A stretch of DNA of 64,000 nucleotides, taken from Peristeroidobacter soli (GTDB taxonomy: Bacteria; Pseudomonadota; Gammaproteobacteria; Steroidobacterales; Steroidobacteraceae). A program made the position numbers and the translations under genes. Each line of letters begins with the position of its first letter. Within the stretch, counting starts at the first letter, position 1. Location: contig NZ_RYEV01000006.1 in the NCBI RefSeq assembly GCF_004138485.1, positions 186,001 to 250,000 on the forward strand, given 5' to 3'. The notes under the pieces are model-generated. The model was not told the origin of the DNA. It ran no database searches and worked only from the letters and a program-made list of their open reading frames with translations. Positions 49,786 through 59,049 of this stretch are shown here, one piece after another.

Positions 49786-50370
49786 ATGGCGATGTTTCAT
49801 CAGGGCAATCGAGAGCTGCAGCGGCAGTTCGGTTCGACGGCGCTGGCCGATCGGCTGGTCGACCGTCTGCGCCGTTCTGAGTTCAATGACGAAGACCGGG
49901 CGTTCATTCAATCGGTCGAGTTCTTTTTCCTCGCGACCGCGTCACCCGACGGGTATCCGGATTGTTCCTTCAAGGGTGGCCCGCCTTGCTTCGTGCGTAT
50001 CGTGCGGCCCGATCTGCTGGTCTGGCCGGATTACGACGGCAACGGCATGTTCAAGAGCCTCGGCAACATCCGTCTCAATCCGTTCGTGGGGCTGTTGTTC
50101 ATTCGCATGGGCGAGGCGCCCAAACGTTTGCGGGTCAACGGACGCGCCGAGGTCGTGTTGGATGATCCGTTGATGGGCGAATTCGTGGGCGCGCAGGCGT
50201 TGGTCCGCGTCACGCCCATCGATATCTTTCCCAACTGCCCGCGTTACATTCCCGATCTGGCGACGGGCAAGCCCTCGCCGTATGTTCCCTGCGCCGATCA
50301 GCCGCCGCTGGAGCCGGGGTGGAAATCGAATCCGGCGTGGAACGAAGTGGTGCCGCCGCGACGGGTCTAG
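49786..50370 (+). CDS. pyridoxamine 5'-phosphate oxidase-like FMN-binding protein
   Basis: 194 aa split-barrel protein: AFIQSVEFFFLATASPDGYP, DCSFKGGPPCFVRIVRPDLL, VWPDYDGNGMFKSLGNIRLN, PFVGLLFIRMGEAPKRLRVN, GRAEVVL. The FFLATASPDGYPDCSFKGG block is the FMN-binding beta strand of the PNPOx-like group that includes F420/FMN-dependent oxidoreductases. Not a biosynthetic PdxH, which has a different C-terminus. It shares the four bases CTAG at its 3' end with the convergent lipoprotein gene. Confidence 0.82.
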   Translation: MAMFHQGNRELQRQFGSTALADRLVDRLRRSEFNDEDRAFIQSVEFFFLATASPDGYPDCSFKGGPPCFVRIVRPDLLVWPDYDGNGMFKSLGNIRLNPFVGLLFIRMGEAPKRLRVNGRAEVVLDDPLMGEFVGAQALVRVTPIDIFPNCPRYIPDLATGKPSPYVPCADQPPLEPGWKSNPAWNEVVPPRRV

Positions 50371-52112
50371 TACGGGATCTCCAACGTATCGTCGGCGGAG
50401 CCCTGGGCGTTCGTGGCCTGTACCGAGTGCGACGAAGTGGTGCCTGAGAAATTGCGGACCACGTCGATCTGATCGCCGATGCTGCTCGTAAAGATAGCCA
50501 GACTGTTGGTGCTGTATGAGGTGTTGAAGCCGTTCTCGTCTCTGAGGGAAAAGCGGGGCAGATACGAGTTGGAACTGTTGATCAACTGGCTCGGATCGGC
50601 CGGATAAGCGTCGGTCCAGTAAAACGTGCCCTCGAATCGCGATGTTTCGGTCGTGCCGTCGTTCTCCGTGGCAACGTACGTGCCCTCGACTTCGTGGATA
50701 CAGGTTGCATCCACGGACTGGCTGGAAAGATTGTCTCGTACGGTCGCGGGTAGCGCGAAAGGGTCGTCCGAGATGCGCTTGAGCACCCAGGCGAAATGAT
50801 AGCCCGTCAGCAATCCATCCGAATTGCCGGAGAACTGATAGGTACGTGTGACCGAATCTCGCCGCATCGTAGTCGCGTCGATGATTGGCACGCTGTGACC
50901 CAAGTACGTGGACGTGGACGCGGCAAAGTAGGGGACGGGAAACGCGCCGGCTACCAGCTGTATCCGCCGATTCGCGGCGCCCGCCGGGCCGCAGGTCAGG
51001 ACGAAATAGTACGCCGGATCCGCCGGATCTCTGCGGACACGAACCGTGGTGCGCGACCAAAGCTGATAGTCGCGGCGTGGATTGATGCCGGCGATCTGAT
51101 AGCCATACGACTGCGTGCCTTCCGACAGCATGATCCAGGTGCCTTCGAGGTTTCCGGTGCCGTTTTGCGAGGTGAAGGACGAGTAGGAGGCGGCGTCATA
51201 GCGGGCCGGCTTCGTAACGATAACTGTCGGCTGGCACGAGACGGCGATGTTTGTAATGTCGGTCGAGCCCGCAGTCCCGTTGCCGGAAGTCACTGTGCAC
51301 AGGCTGTTCTGGGGCTGCGAGAGGATGGTCACCTGGTACGAGGTGCCAGCCAGCACAGTGGTGGCGAATGTGAATGCACCGTTGGTCGCGATGATCAGAT
51401 CGTCGCTGGCGTTGTTTTGCAGAACGAGCGTTCCGGTCAGGCCGGAGATGGCGCCGCCCACACTCACTATCGAGTGACAGGCGACGGTGACACCAGGCGT
51501 GCTGCTCGGATCGATCGAGCCCGTGCCGGAGGTAACGGTGCATCGTTGATTGAACGGCTGACTTGCAATCGTCACTTGATATGCACTGCCGCTCGCCAAC
51601 ATCGTGGGGAAGGAAAACTCGCCATTCTGAGTGAGCGCCAGATTCTCATTGCCGTTGTTTTGCAGGATGAGCGTGCCCGTCAACCCAGAGAGCGTCCCGC
51701 GCACGGCGAACATCGTGGTGGTGCAGTTGATCGCGACGGTGCTGATATCGGCCGAGCCCATCGTGCCACTGCCGGCCGTGACGGTGCAGTTCTGATAGGC
51801 GGGTTGTGAGGAAATGCTGACTTGATAGCTCTGCCCGGCGGTCACTGGCGTGGTGAAACGGAACGAGCCGTTCGTTGCAACCGTGAGTGTGTCGCCGCTA
51901 TTGTTTTGTAACGACACGGTGCCTGACAGCCCGGAGACCGTGCCGCCAACGGCGTGGCTCGATGGCGTGCCGTTGCCTGTGCCGCCTTGTGAGTTATTGT
52001 TGGTGGAGCCGCCGCCGCCGCCGCCTCCGCACGCGGACAAAAACAGTGCGGTGAGGATTGCATACAGAGGTTCGACCTGAAAAAGACTGGTCCGTGTCGA
52101 TTTCTTGACCAT
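50367..52112 (-). CDS. lipoprotein with three tandem ~81-aa beta repeats
   Basis: 581 aa. Signal peptide with lipobox ending LFLSAC (Cys28), then a glycine run and a Ser/Thr/Asn/Gly linker. Residues 54-298 are three tandem repeats (54-135, 136-216, 217-298). Each starts V-G-LSG-LTGTL-LQNN, has NG-F-F in the middle, YQV-I-SQP and a CTVTSG-G turn, and ends with a second Cys (CTT, CHS, CQP). The Cys pair in each repeat probably forms a disulfide. The C-terminal ~280 residues are another beta-rich domain of unknown type with NPRRDYQLWSRTTVRVRRDP and YQFSGNSDGLLTGYHFAWVL. It is probably an outer-membrane-anchored surface protein. Confidence 0.8.
   Translation of the reverse strand: MVKKSTRTSLFQVEPLYAILTALFLSACGGGGGGGSTNNNSQGGTGNGTPSSHAVGGTVSGLSGTVSLQNNSGDTLTVATNGSFRFTTPVTAGQSYQVSISSQPAYQNCTVTAGSGTMGSADISTVAINCTTTMFAVRGTLSGLTGTLILQNNGNENLALTQNGEFSFPTMLASGSAYQVTIASQPFNQRCTVTSGTGSIDPSSTPGVTVACHSIVSVGGAISGLTGTLVLQNNASDDLIIATNGAFTFATTVLAGTSYQVTILSQPQNSLCTVTSGNGTAGSTDITNIAVSCQPTVIVTKPARYDAASYSSFTSQNGTGNLEGTWIMLSEGTQSYGYQIAGINPRRDYQLWSRTTVRVRRDPADPAYYFVLTCGPAGAANRRIQLVAGAFPVPYFAASTSTYLGHSVPIIDATTMRRDSVTRTYQFSGNSDGLLTGYHFAWVLKRISDDPFALPATVRDNLSSQSVDATCIHEVEGTYVATENDGTTETSRFEGTFYWTDAYPADPSQLINSSNSYLPRFSLRDENGFNTSYSTNSLAIFTSSIGDQIDVVRNFSGTTSSHSVQATNAQGSADDTLEIPY
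51218..51953 (-). repeat. three tandem ~243-bp coding repeats
   Basis: They encode residues 54-298 of the lipoprotein. Shared landmarks are SGL-GT, LQNN, NG-F-F, YQV, SQP and C-VT-G-G. The repeats differ by roughly half their residues, so duplication is old. A related unit (ending SLTVTRQPQNQRCIF) occurs in the lipoprotein remnant at 58256-58870. Confidence 0.75.
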
Positions 52113-52225
52113 GGTTTCCGTCGCCGCTGAATGCAGGATCGACCGTCGATCTGCATGTTTTAATGGCTCCGGATGCTAGCACGACGGCGGGATTTGCGAG
52201 GCTCCTTGGCGTATCCTCACAGGTT

Positions 52226-53050
52226 ATGTCATCGGTTGAAGATAGCGATCCGTCGCGCCTCAGGGTCGAGCCCATCGGCATCGTCCGCACTTCACGGCTC
52301 ACCAAAGTCGAAGCGCCCCGGCAGCCGCGTGCCGCGCAAGGCGAGCCCGCTCGCATCGAGTTGTTTGCCGGCCGGAATTTCGAGCACGCGCTCCAGGATC
52401 TGGCGCGCTGGAAATCGATCTGGGTCATTTTCTGGTTTCATCGGAATCCTGGCTGGCGTCCCAAGGTGCTGCCGCCCCGAAGTACTTCCGGCCGCAAAGG
52501 CGTGTTCGCCACGCGCTCACCTCACCGGCCGAATCCCATCGGCCTGTCGGTCGTGAGGTTGGAAAAAGTCGACGGTCTGAATATTCATATCCTCGACTCG
52601 GACATGCTCGACGGCACGCCGGTGCTCGATCTCAAACCCTATGTCCCTTACACGGATTCTCATCCCGATGCGGGCAATGGCTGGCTGGATGATGTCGAGG
52701 CCGTTCAGCCGGCCGATCCGGTGAGCGCATTCGCGGTGACATTCACGCCGCTGGCGATTGAGCAGGCAACCTGGATCGAGACGCGAACCGGTCTTGCGAT
52801 CGAGGAACGAATTCGCTCCACGCTGATGCTGGGGCCGGAACCGCATCCTTATCGCCGCATCCGCCGGCTCGACGATGGCATGCAGCTGGCGGTGAAAGAG
52901 TGGCGCGTTCGATTCAGCGTCGCGGGACGCGAGGTGCGCGTCACTGCGATTGCTTCAGGATTTCGGGAGTCGCAGCTGGCGAGTGAGAGTGACGATGAGA
53001 TGTTGCGGGCTCATCGTGAGTTTCGGGAGCGGTGGGGGGTGGCTCGCTAG
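52226..53050 (+). CDS. trmO: tRNA (N6-threonylcarbamoyladenosine37-N6)-methyltransferase TrmO
   Basis: 274 aa from ATG 52226; an upstream in-frame ATG at 52163 would add 21 residues outside the family pattern. TsaA/TrmO fold: LRVEPIGIVRTSRLTKVEAP, RQPRAAQGEPARIELF, DLARWKSIWVIFWFHRNPGW, RKGVFATRSPHRPNPIGLSV, VRLEKVDGLNIHILDSDMLD, GTPVLDLKPYVPYTD. TrmO methylates t6A37 of threonyl tRNA using SAM in the cytoplasm. The C-terminal domain (PHPYRRIRRLDDGMQLAVKE, WRVRF) completes the family architecture. A stand-alone gene. Confidence 0.92.
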   Translation: MSSVEDSDPSRLRVEPIGIVRTSRLTKVEAPRQPRAAQGEPARIELFAGRNFEHALQDLARWKSIWVIFWFHRNPGWRPKVLPPRSTSGRKGVFATRSPHRPNPIGLSVVRLEKVDGLNIHILDSDMLDGTPVLDLKPYVPYTDSHPDAGNGWLDDVEAVQPADPVSAFAVTFTPLAIEQATWIETRTGLAIEERIRSTLMLGPEPHPYRRIRRLDDGMQLAVKEWRVRFSVAGREVRVTAIASGFRESQLASESDDEMLRAHREFRERWGVAR

Positions 53051-53066
53051 CCGCGGGTTCGTCGGG

Positions 53067-53648
53067 TTACTCGGCGTTGGCGGTCGCGCCATTACGAGTG
53101 AAGTTGAACTTCACCAGCATCGTCCGCTTCTCTGCCAGCTTCGCCGGCGTGAACGTCCATTTCTTCGCTGCATCGACCGCGAGCCGCTCGAAGTAGCGAC
53201 TCGGCCCGCGATCTTCAGCCTTCGCGGCGATTACAGCACCCTGCTTATCGATGGTGACGAGGACGGACACACGGATGGTGCCGGTGATGGTGTCCCGCGC
53301 GCTCTTCGGGACGTCGGGCATCACTTTCTGGACTGGGGCCAGCGGTGCATCCGTCGGTTCCTGCGTCACTACCGGCGCGGCGGGCGGCGCCTTGACCGAT
53401 TCAGTCTCGGCCTTTGGCAGAGGTTCATTGCGCGCCGTGGGCTGCGGAGTCGGGTCGGATTTGAAACTGCTGATACCAAACCAGCCGAGCAGCACCGCGA
53501 CAACACCCACAATCGCCAGTAGCGCAGTCTTACTCAATCGACGCGGCGGCGGGGCTGGGGGCGGCAGCTCCTCTTGCGGAATCAGCTTGACACGAATCAC
53601 CAGCCGGCCAGCGGACGGAGCATCTACCTCGGAATCAGTCGCCGGCAT
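53067..53648 (-). CDS. TonB-like energy transducer
   Basis: 193 aa from ATG 53648. A Pro-rich cytosolic N-terminus (LIPQEELPPPAPPPRRLSKT), one membrane helix at about 44-62 (ALLAIVGVVAVLLGWFG), a Pro/Ala periplasmic linker and a C-terminal TonB domain (about 110-190) with TGTIRVSVLVTIDKQGAVIA and RYFERLAVDAAKKWTFTPAK. TonB normally has its helix at the extreme N-terminus; the 43-residue cytosolic lead here is longer. No exbB/exbD nearby. It may serve one of the two TonB receptors, but no link is visible. Confidence 0.78.
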   Translation of the reverse strand: MPATDSEVDAPSAGRLVIRVKLIPQEELPPPAPPPRRLSKTALLAIVGVVAVLLGWFGISSFKSDPTPQPTARNEPLPKAETESVKAPPAAPVVTQEPTDAPLAPVQKVMPDVPKSARDTITGTIRVSVLVTIDKQGAVIAAKAEDRGPSRYFERLAVDAAKKWTFTPAKLAEKRTMLVKFNFTRNGATANAE

Positions 53649-53822
53649 TTGAAGTTCTTGAAGAGGGCCGATTGAGTGTGTCGAGGCGCCCGTTATCCTC
53701 GATCCCATCGGTGGGCGCAATCGGATAGTCACCGACTTGTCATCGCTTCATTCGTTCGAGTCGGCGGTGCGGCCGGAAGGCGGGGCTGGTACATTTCCGC
53801 CCAAAGGTGCGGCCGCGCAGTG

Positions 53823-54749
53823 ATGACAAGGAACACAATTACCTCCGTGCTTCGAGTGCTCGGCGTTTTGCTGCTGGCATTCGCCGTCTACCAGTGGAAT
53901 CAACCCGGCGGCTTTCATCCGCTGGACCAGACGCTGAAGTTCGCCCGGCGTGTGGGGCTGATGGAGTCTGTCCTCGACCAGGCCCACCGGCTCGCGCAGC
54001 CGGGCTTGCACCTCGAACATACCAATGAGCCGCAATTCAGTTGGATCGGCGGCCTTCCGTCCGTGGCGCCCGGGTTCGAGTGGCCGACCTGGAAAGGCGA
54101 GCCGTTGGCTTTTCTGGCGCAGATCGACCTTGCGGAAGTTGCGGCAGGCATGAACCAACCCTGGCTGCCCAAGCAAGGGCAGTTGTATTTCTTCTTCCAT
54201 GTGTCGGAGGAGATGGTCGGGGGATACGATCCGGAAGATGCCGGGGCATGGCAAGTCGTTCACACGAACATCGACCGTGCGGCGCTCGTTCCGGCGACGA
54301 TGCCCGGAGGCTTGGAGGAGCAGGCTCTCTTTCCCAAAACAAACATCCGCTTCCGTCGCATCGCCACCTTACCGACCGAGGAGCGCTTCATGGGCCGGTG
54401 GGACTTGTCGAACGAAGAATTCGAAGCGCTCCTGGGCGCACGAGGCGCGCCGTTCCGCGAGCAGCCTCGCCACCAGATGTTCGGCTATCCCTATCCTGAG
54501 CAGGACGATGGCATGGAGCTGCAGGCGCAGCTCATTTCCAACGGCGTGAACTCTTTCGATCGTCGCGACCCTCGCGTCCGCGAGCTTTCGCCCGGCGCCG
54601 ATCAGTGGCGCCTGCTGTTGCAGATGGACACGGATGATGGCTCGAACATGATGTGGGAGGACGGCGGCCTGCTGTACTTCTGGATTCGCGAGCCGGATGC
54701 CGCCAACGGGGACTTCAGTAAGGTGTGGGTGTTCCTGCAGTCGGGGTGA
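53823..54749 (+). CDS. DUF1963 (YwqG-like) protein with N-terminal membrane helix
   Basis: 308 aa. Residues 1-23 hold one hydrophobic helix ([20 protein letters not shown]). The rest is a DUF1963 domain: [44 protein letters not shown], the typical [33 protein letters not shown], and [11 protein letters not shown] at the end. DUF1963 proteins are of unknown biochemical role, in some cases tied to toxin or immunity loci; there is no such context here. It is followed seven bases later by a DUF2200 gene, so the two form a small operon. Confidence 0.82.
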   Translation: MTRNTITSVLRVLGVLLLAFAVYQWNQPGGFHPLDQTLKFARRVGLMESVLDQAHRLAQPGLHLEHTNEPQFSWIGGLPSVAPGFEWPTWKGEPLAFLAQIDLAEVAAGMNQPWLPKQGQLYFFFHVSEEMVGGYDPEDAGAWQVVHTNIDRAALVPATMPGGLEEQALFPKTNIRFRRIATLPTEERFMGRWDLSNEEFEALLGARGAPFREQPRHQMFGYPYPEQDDGMELQAQLISNGVNSFDRRDPRVRELSPGADQWRLLLQMDTDDGSNMMWEDGGLLYFWIREPDAANGDFSKVWVFLQSG

Positions 54750-54756
54750 GGCGGCG

Positions 54757-55107
54757 ATGAGCAACGATCGGGTGTTTGCGATGAAGTTCGCCAAGGTCTA
54801 TCCGCTGTACGTTCAGAAGGCGGAGCGCAAGAATCGTACGAAGGAAGAAGTGGACCGGGTCATCTGCTGGTTGACCGGTTATAGCCAGACGGAACTGCAG
54901 CGGCAGATCGAACAGGAGAGCGACTTCAGGACGTTCTTTGCTCGCGCCCCGGCGTTTCACCCCAATAGTTCCCTGATCAAAGGCGTGGTGTGCGGAATTC
55001 GCGTGGAAGAGATTGCGGATCCGTTGATGCAGAAGATCCGGTATCTGGACAAGTTGATCGATGAGCTGGCGAAGGGGAAGGCGATGGAGAAGATCCTGAG
55101 GCAGTAA
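54757..55107 (+). CDS. DUF2200 family protein
   Basis: 116 aa: [114 protein letters not shown]. This follows the DUF2200 pattern over its full length. The structure of a homologue is an all-helical small protein; its function is unknown. Seven bases behind the DUF1963 gene. Confidence 0.87.
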   Translation: MSNDRVFAMKFAKVYPLYVQKAERKNRTKEEVDRVICWLTGYSQTELQRQIEQESDFRTFFARAPAFHPNSSLIKGVVCGIRVEEIADPLMQKIRYLDKLIDELAKGKAMEKILRQ

Positions 55108-55145
55108 GTCGCGCCCTCCTGGAAAAAAAATTTCGTCCCCAAGGG

Positions 55146-55176
55146 GCCCCGCCCCACTTTTCCCCGCGGGCGGGGC
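55146..55176. other. GC-rich hairpin next to an A/T run
   Basis: GCCCCGCCC (55146-55154) pairs with GGGCGGGGC (55168-55176) around a 13-base loop. Left of it is AAAAAAAATTT (55124-55134), so as a terminator it would work for a minus-strand transcript, but the gene on its right is on the + strand. It may instead end antisense transcripts or be a protein site. Confidence 0.35.
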
Positions 55177-55189
55177 GGCGTGGCATAGT

Positions 55190-55723
55190 ATGGCCATGAA
55201 CATCACACCGGATTCGATCACCTTCCGCAAAGCCACTGCCAGCGACGCCGTGCCCATGGCCGAGCTGGGGGGCGCGACCTTCACCGAGACGTTCGGGCAT
55301 TTGTATCCACCGGAAGACCTGCAGAACTTCCTGTCGACGAGTCACTCGCCGGAAAACTGGGCTCGTTCGCTCAACGATCCGAACCGCGGCGTGTTCGTGG
55401 TCGAGCATCGCAACGGCCGGAAGATCGGCTTCATCGTGGTGGGGGCCTGCAAACTTCCGGTGGAGAATCTGGAGGCGCAGTCGGGTGAAATCCAACAGCT
55501 GTATGTGCTCGCGGAATTCCACAATCTTCGACTCGGCCGGCGCCTGATGGAGCTCGGACTCGAATGGCTGGCCTCGCAGGGGCGCGCGCCGCTGTATATC
55601 GGCGTCTGGTCTGAGAACTACGGCGCGCAGCGTTTCTATGAGCGCTATGGATTCAGCAAGGTCGGCGAGTATGGTTTTCCGGTGGGGAAGACGGTGGACC
55701 GGGAGTTCATTCTGAAGCGTTGA
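55190..55723 (+). CDS. GNAT family N-acetyltransferase
   Basis: 177 aa. ITFRKATASDAVPMAELGGA opens the GNAT fold; IGFIVVGACKLPVENLEAQS, GEIQQLYVLAEFHNLRLGRR (acetyl-CoA loop R-x-x-R-L-G-R-R), LMELGLEWLASQGRAPLYIG, VWSENYGAQRFYERYGFSKV, GEYGFPVG complete it. It resembles the RimI-like and SSAT-like acetyltransferases; the acceptor is unknown. ATG 55190 or ATG 55196 could start it. Convergent with the sulfatase (8-bp gap). Confidence 0.88.
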   Translation: MAMNITPDSITFRKATASDAVPMAELGGATFTETFGHLYPPEDLQNFLSTSHSPENWARSLNDPNRGVFVVEHRNGRKIGFIVVGACKLPVENLEAQSGEIQQLYVLAEFHNLRLGRRLMELGLEWLASQGRAPLYIGVWSENYGAQRFYERYGFSKVGEYGFPVGKTVDREFILKR

Positions 55724-55731
55724 GGCACAGG

Positions 55732-58092
55732 TCAGCCGGCTTTCGCCGTCGCTTGCTCGCCGACGTCCAGCGGCCCCAGATCGATGGTCACATGGTCGAT
55801 CTTGCCGGTGAATTTGAACGGCATCTGATACGTGAAGTCGATGGGCGAGCCGATGTCCATGCCGACGTCGATGCCTTCGCCCAGCGAGAATTGAATCGGG
55901 ATGGTGCGATTCAGCCGGCCGCTGGCGATGGGTTTGCCATTGGCCCTCAGGGTGATCTGGCCGCCCTTGCCAAAGCCGCCGCCGTCGTATTTGAACTCGA
56001 CCACCAGCGTGCTCTTGCCGGGGGGCAGCGCTTGCTTCGCGGCGAAGGTGCTGCGATCGACGCTGAGGAAGTTATAAACGAACGTCGGTTTGCCTTCCTT
56101 GAGATACAGGCCATAACCGCCTTCCAGTCCGCCGTGCGTGATCACCATGCCTTCGGCTTTGCTGTCCGCGATCTCGATCTCGGCCGTGATCTTCCACGAT
56201 TTGTTACACATCGAGGGTGAGGCGGCATCGGGCAGTCCGATCGTGCCCGGATAATAAGTGATGGAGTTGCGGCCGCGGATCAGGCTGGGGCGGCCCATCA
56301 GCTCGGCGTTCATGCGAACGGTGCCGCGCCAGTCCAGTGGCAGCACGTTGTACTTCGCGGCTTCGATCCACCACAGGTCCTGCAGCTGACGTAGCTTCTC
56401 GGGATACTGCCTGGCCAGGTCGCGAGCCTGCGAGAAGTCCTCGTCGACGTTGTACAGCTCCCAGACCGCCTTGTCCGGATCCCATTCCTGTCGACTCGGA
56501 TCCCAAGGCACGAACGACGGCGAGGAGGCCATCCAGCCGTCGTGATACAGACCGCGATTGCAGCCGAGCTCGAAGTACTGGGTCTTGCGGCCGCTGCCGG
56601 CCTGCGCATCGTCGAGCGTGGCGGCGAAACTCACGCCCTCGATGGGCTTTTGTTTGACGCCGTTCAGATCGGTCGGCGCCGTGACGCCGCACAGCTCGTA
56701 GAGGGTCGGCACGATATCGATGGTGTGGAGGAACTGGTCGCGCAATCCGCCTTGCTCTTTGATGCGAGCGGGCCACGAGATGATCATCGGATTGCGGGTG
56801 CCGCCGAAATGGCTGGCAACCTGCTTGGTCCACTGAAACGGCGTGTTCATCGCGTGCGCCCAGGCGGACGGGAAATGATTGAAATGTTTCGGGCCGCCGA
56901 GCTCGTCGATGACCTTGATATTGTCCTGCCACTGCTCGGAGAAGCCGTTGAAAAACATGTTCTCGCAGAGCGAGCCTTCGAGCCCGCCTTCGGCGCTCGC
57001 ACCGTTGTCGCCGGCGATGTAGATGATGAGCGTGTTGTCGGCGTCGGGCATCTGCTTCACGGCATCGACGACGCGCCCCAGCTCGTAGTCGCATTGCGCC
57101 GCGTAGCCGGCGAACACTTCCATCATGCGTGCGTAGAGACGTTTCTGATCCGCATTGAGCGAGTCCCACGCGGGCAAGCCTTTGGAGCGCGTCGTCAGCT
57201 CGGTCTTCTCCGGAATCACACCGAGCTTCTTTTGTCGCGCGAGGGTCTGTTGTCGGTACGCATCCCAGCCCTCAGCGAATTTCCCCTTGAATTTGTCGAT
57301 CCATTCCTTGGGCGTCTGATGAGGCGCATGAGTCGCGCCCGTGGCGACATATAAGAAGAACGGTTTGTCGGGTGCGATCGCCCTGGCCTGTCGCAGCCAG
57401 GCAATCGACTTGTCGGCGAGGTCGGTGGTCAGGTGATAGTCGGGATCGCGCGACGGCGGCACCAGATTCCGATTCTCGAACAGCACCGGATTCCAGTGAT
57501 TCATGTCGCCGGCATTGAAGCCGTAGAAATAATCGAAGCCGAGCCCGTTGGCCCAGCGATCGAATGGCCCGACCGCGCTCGTTTCCCACGCCGGTGTATT
57601 GTGATTCTTGCCGATCCACGCCGTCATGTAGCCGTTCTGTCGCAGGACCTCGCCGATGGTTCCACAGCTGCGTGGCAGGATGCAGGTGTAGCCGTCGTAG
57701 CCGGTCGCCAATTCAGTGATGCCGGCGAACGACGTTGAATGATGGTTGCGCCCCGTGATCAACGCAGCGCGCGTCGGGCTGCACAGTGCGGTCGTATGAA
57801 ACCGGTTGTAACGCAGGCCTTCGGCGGCGAGTTTGTCCATCGTCGGCGAGGGAATGCCGCCACCGAACGTGCTGTACTGACCGAAGCCGCAGTCGTCGAT
57901 CAGGATGAGCAGAATGTTCGGAGCGCTGGCGGGTGCTCGCACCGGTTGCGGAAATCTTGCGGGATCGGAGTCGAGGTAGGTGCGCCCGATCTCGCCCTTG
58001 AAGTGAAAGTCCGGACGCGGCAGGACTTCGGGCGTGCCGCGGCCGTTGGATGGATGGGCATTTCCGTTGGGTTTGTTCGCACCTTTTTTCAT
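55732..58092 (-). CDS. arylsulfatase (type I, formylglycine-dependent), long form
   Basis: 786 aa from ATG 58092 (GGAG six bases upstream). The catalytic site is CSPTR with Cys104, to be converted to formylglycine, within FHTTALCSPTRAALITGRNH. Metal ligands Asp66-Asp67 lie in LILIDDCGFG, and GYMTAWIGKNHNTP and FFLYVATGATHAPHQTPKEW are further sulfatase motifs. The C-terminal ~200 residues form a beta-sandwich (GGYGLYLKEGKPTFVYNFLS, STLVVEFKYDGGGFGKGGQI). No signal peptide, so it is probably cytoplasmic. Family members hydrolyse aryl or alkyl sulfate esters. No sulfatase-maturing gene is visible in the window. Confidence 0.93.
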   Translation of the reverse strand: MKKGANKPNGNAHPSNGRGTPEVLPRPDFHFKGEIGRTYLDSDPARFPQPVRAPASAPNILLILIDDCGFGQYSTFGGGIPSPTMDKLAAEGLRYNRFHTTALCSPTRAALITGRNHHSTSFAGITELATGYDGYTCILPRSCGTIGEVLRQNGYMTAWIGKNHNTPAWETSAVGPFDRWANGLGFDYFYGFNAGDMNHWNPVLFENRNLVPPSRDPDYHLTTDLADKSIAWLRQARAIAPDKPFFLYVATGATHAPHQTPKEWIDKFKGKFAEGWDAYRQQTLARQKKLGVIPEKTELTTRSKGLPAWDSLNADQKRLYARMMEVFAGYAAQCDYELGRVVDAVKQMPDADNTLIIYIAGDNGASAEGGLEGSLCENMFFNGFSEQWQDNIKVIDELGGPKHFNHFPSAWAHAMNTPFQWTKQVASHFGGTRNPMIISWPARIKEQGGLRDQFLHTIDIVPTLYELCGVTAPTDLNGVKQKPIEGVSFAATLDDAQAGSGRKTQYFELGCNRGLYHDGWMASSPSFVPWDPSRQEWDPDKAVWELYNVDEDFSQARDLARQYPEKLRQLQDLWWIEAAKYNVLPLDWRGTVRMNAELMGRPSLIRGRNSITYYPGTIGLPDAASPSMCNKSWKITAEIEIADSKAEGMVITHGGLEGGYGLYLKEGKPTFVYNFLSVDRSTFAAKQALPPGKSTLVVEFKYDGGGFGKGGQITLRANGKPIASGRLNRTIPIQFSLGEGIDVGMDIGSPIDFTYQMPFKFTGKIDHVTIDLGPLDVGEQATAKAG

Positions 58093-58255
58093 GGCCGCTC
58101 CGAAGGACGAGTTGTCCGACGGACTATGCGCAGCGATCCGATGTCCGTCGATTCGTGCGCTGGGGAGCGGCGCGCTGCCCGTTACCACGACGGCATTTTG
58201 TCTCCGCGCTGGCGTATCAAACCATCTTCGATGTGCACTTGAAGCGGCCGGCGCC

Positions 58256-58870
58256 TCATTGAGGCTCGAAGCGCCACACGTCGCTCACTTCGCCTCGGTA
58301 GGAACGATCGCCGCCAAACAGCCACAACCGCCCCGATGAATCGCCCCAGAACGCCGGCTGCGCTCCCGCGGTTTGTGAACCTCCCATCCAGGTCCAGGGC
58401 ATCAGCGTGGTATTGCAGTACAGGCTCGCGACTGTGATCAAAACGTCAGCCGGCGATCCGGTGCCGGACGTGGTGGTCTCGCCATTGTTGAAGATGCATC
58501 GTTGATTTTGCGGCTGCCGGGTCACAGTCAGGCTGAAGGGCGCATTCACCACCACCATCCCCAGCTGGGCCGATTGCTGAGGATTCTCGACGGGGATGTC
58601 CCTGGTGTCGTCGAGACGCGCGACCAGCGAGCCGCCCGTGGCCAGACCGGAATGTCCCGGACATCGAGGGTCGGGCCCGTGAACGTCACGGTGACCACCC
58701 TGGTACTGAAACGGGGTCGGCAGCAGCCCACCGGCCAGATGATGCAGAGATACTGACGATTGCGAGGCCGTGATGGTGTAAGAGGGACTCTTGTTGCCGC
58801 CGCCACCACCACCGCAGGCGGATAACACCAATGCGCACGCGACAAGGAAGAGCGTGCGTCCCGCTGGCAT
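58256..58870 (-). pseudogene. decayed lipoprotein with BACON-like start, ~80-aa repeat remnant and one Kelch-like unit
   Basis: The signal peptide with lipobox (MPAGRTLFLVACALVLSACG, Cys20) is intact, then GGGGNKSPSYTITASQSSVS. After LAGGLLPTPFQYQ the frame turns into improbable sequence, while a neighbouring frame continues better (VVTVTFTGPTLDVRDI), which shows a frameshift near 58690. Further on, FSLTVTRQPQNQRCIF and DVLITVASLYCNTT match the end of the repeat unit in the lipoprotein at 50367. The C-terminus, GRLWLFGGDRSYRGEVSDVW, RFEPQ, is one Kelch motif, where relatives have several. I judge it a decayed gene, although a 204-aa product could still be made. Confidence 0.55.
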
Positions 58871-59049
58871 CAGTGTTCGTCGTCCTTAATCGATCTTCGG
58901 CGCGGGCCTCCTACTGTCCGGTCGCTGCGTTTTCTGTGTGCTGGTTTATTTCGGCAGTGACGAATCCAGTCGGATTTCGGCGCCTGCGTGCAATTTTTTC
59001 CAGGTGTTCCCTGATTCCAAACGGCACGCCGCCCCAGCATGATCGCTGC

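Noticed and set aside
53823-55107. DUF1963-DUF2200 pair as a toxin/immunity or defence module
   Set aside because: DUF1963 proteins sometimes appear near such loci, but no toxin domain, secretion marker or mobile element is present here.
55146-55176. GC hairpin as terminator for the DUF2200 gene
   Set aside because: The A/T run is on the wrong side for a plus-strand terminator, so I listed it only as an unexplained structure.
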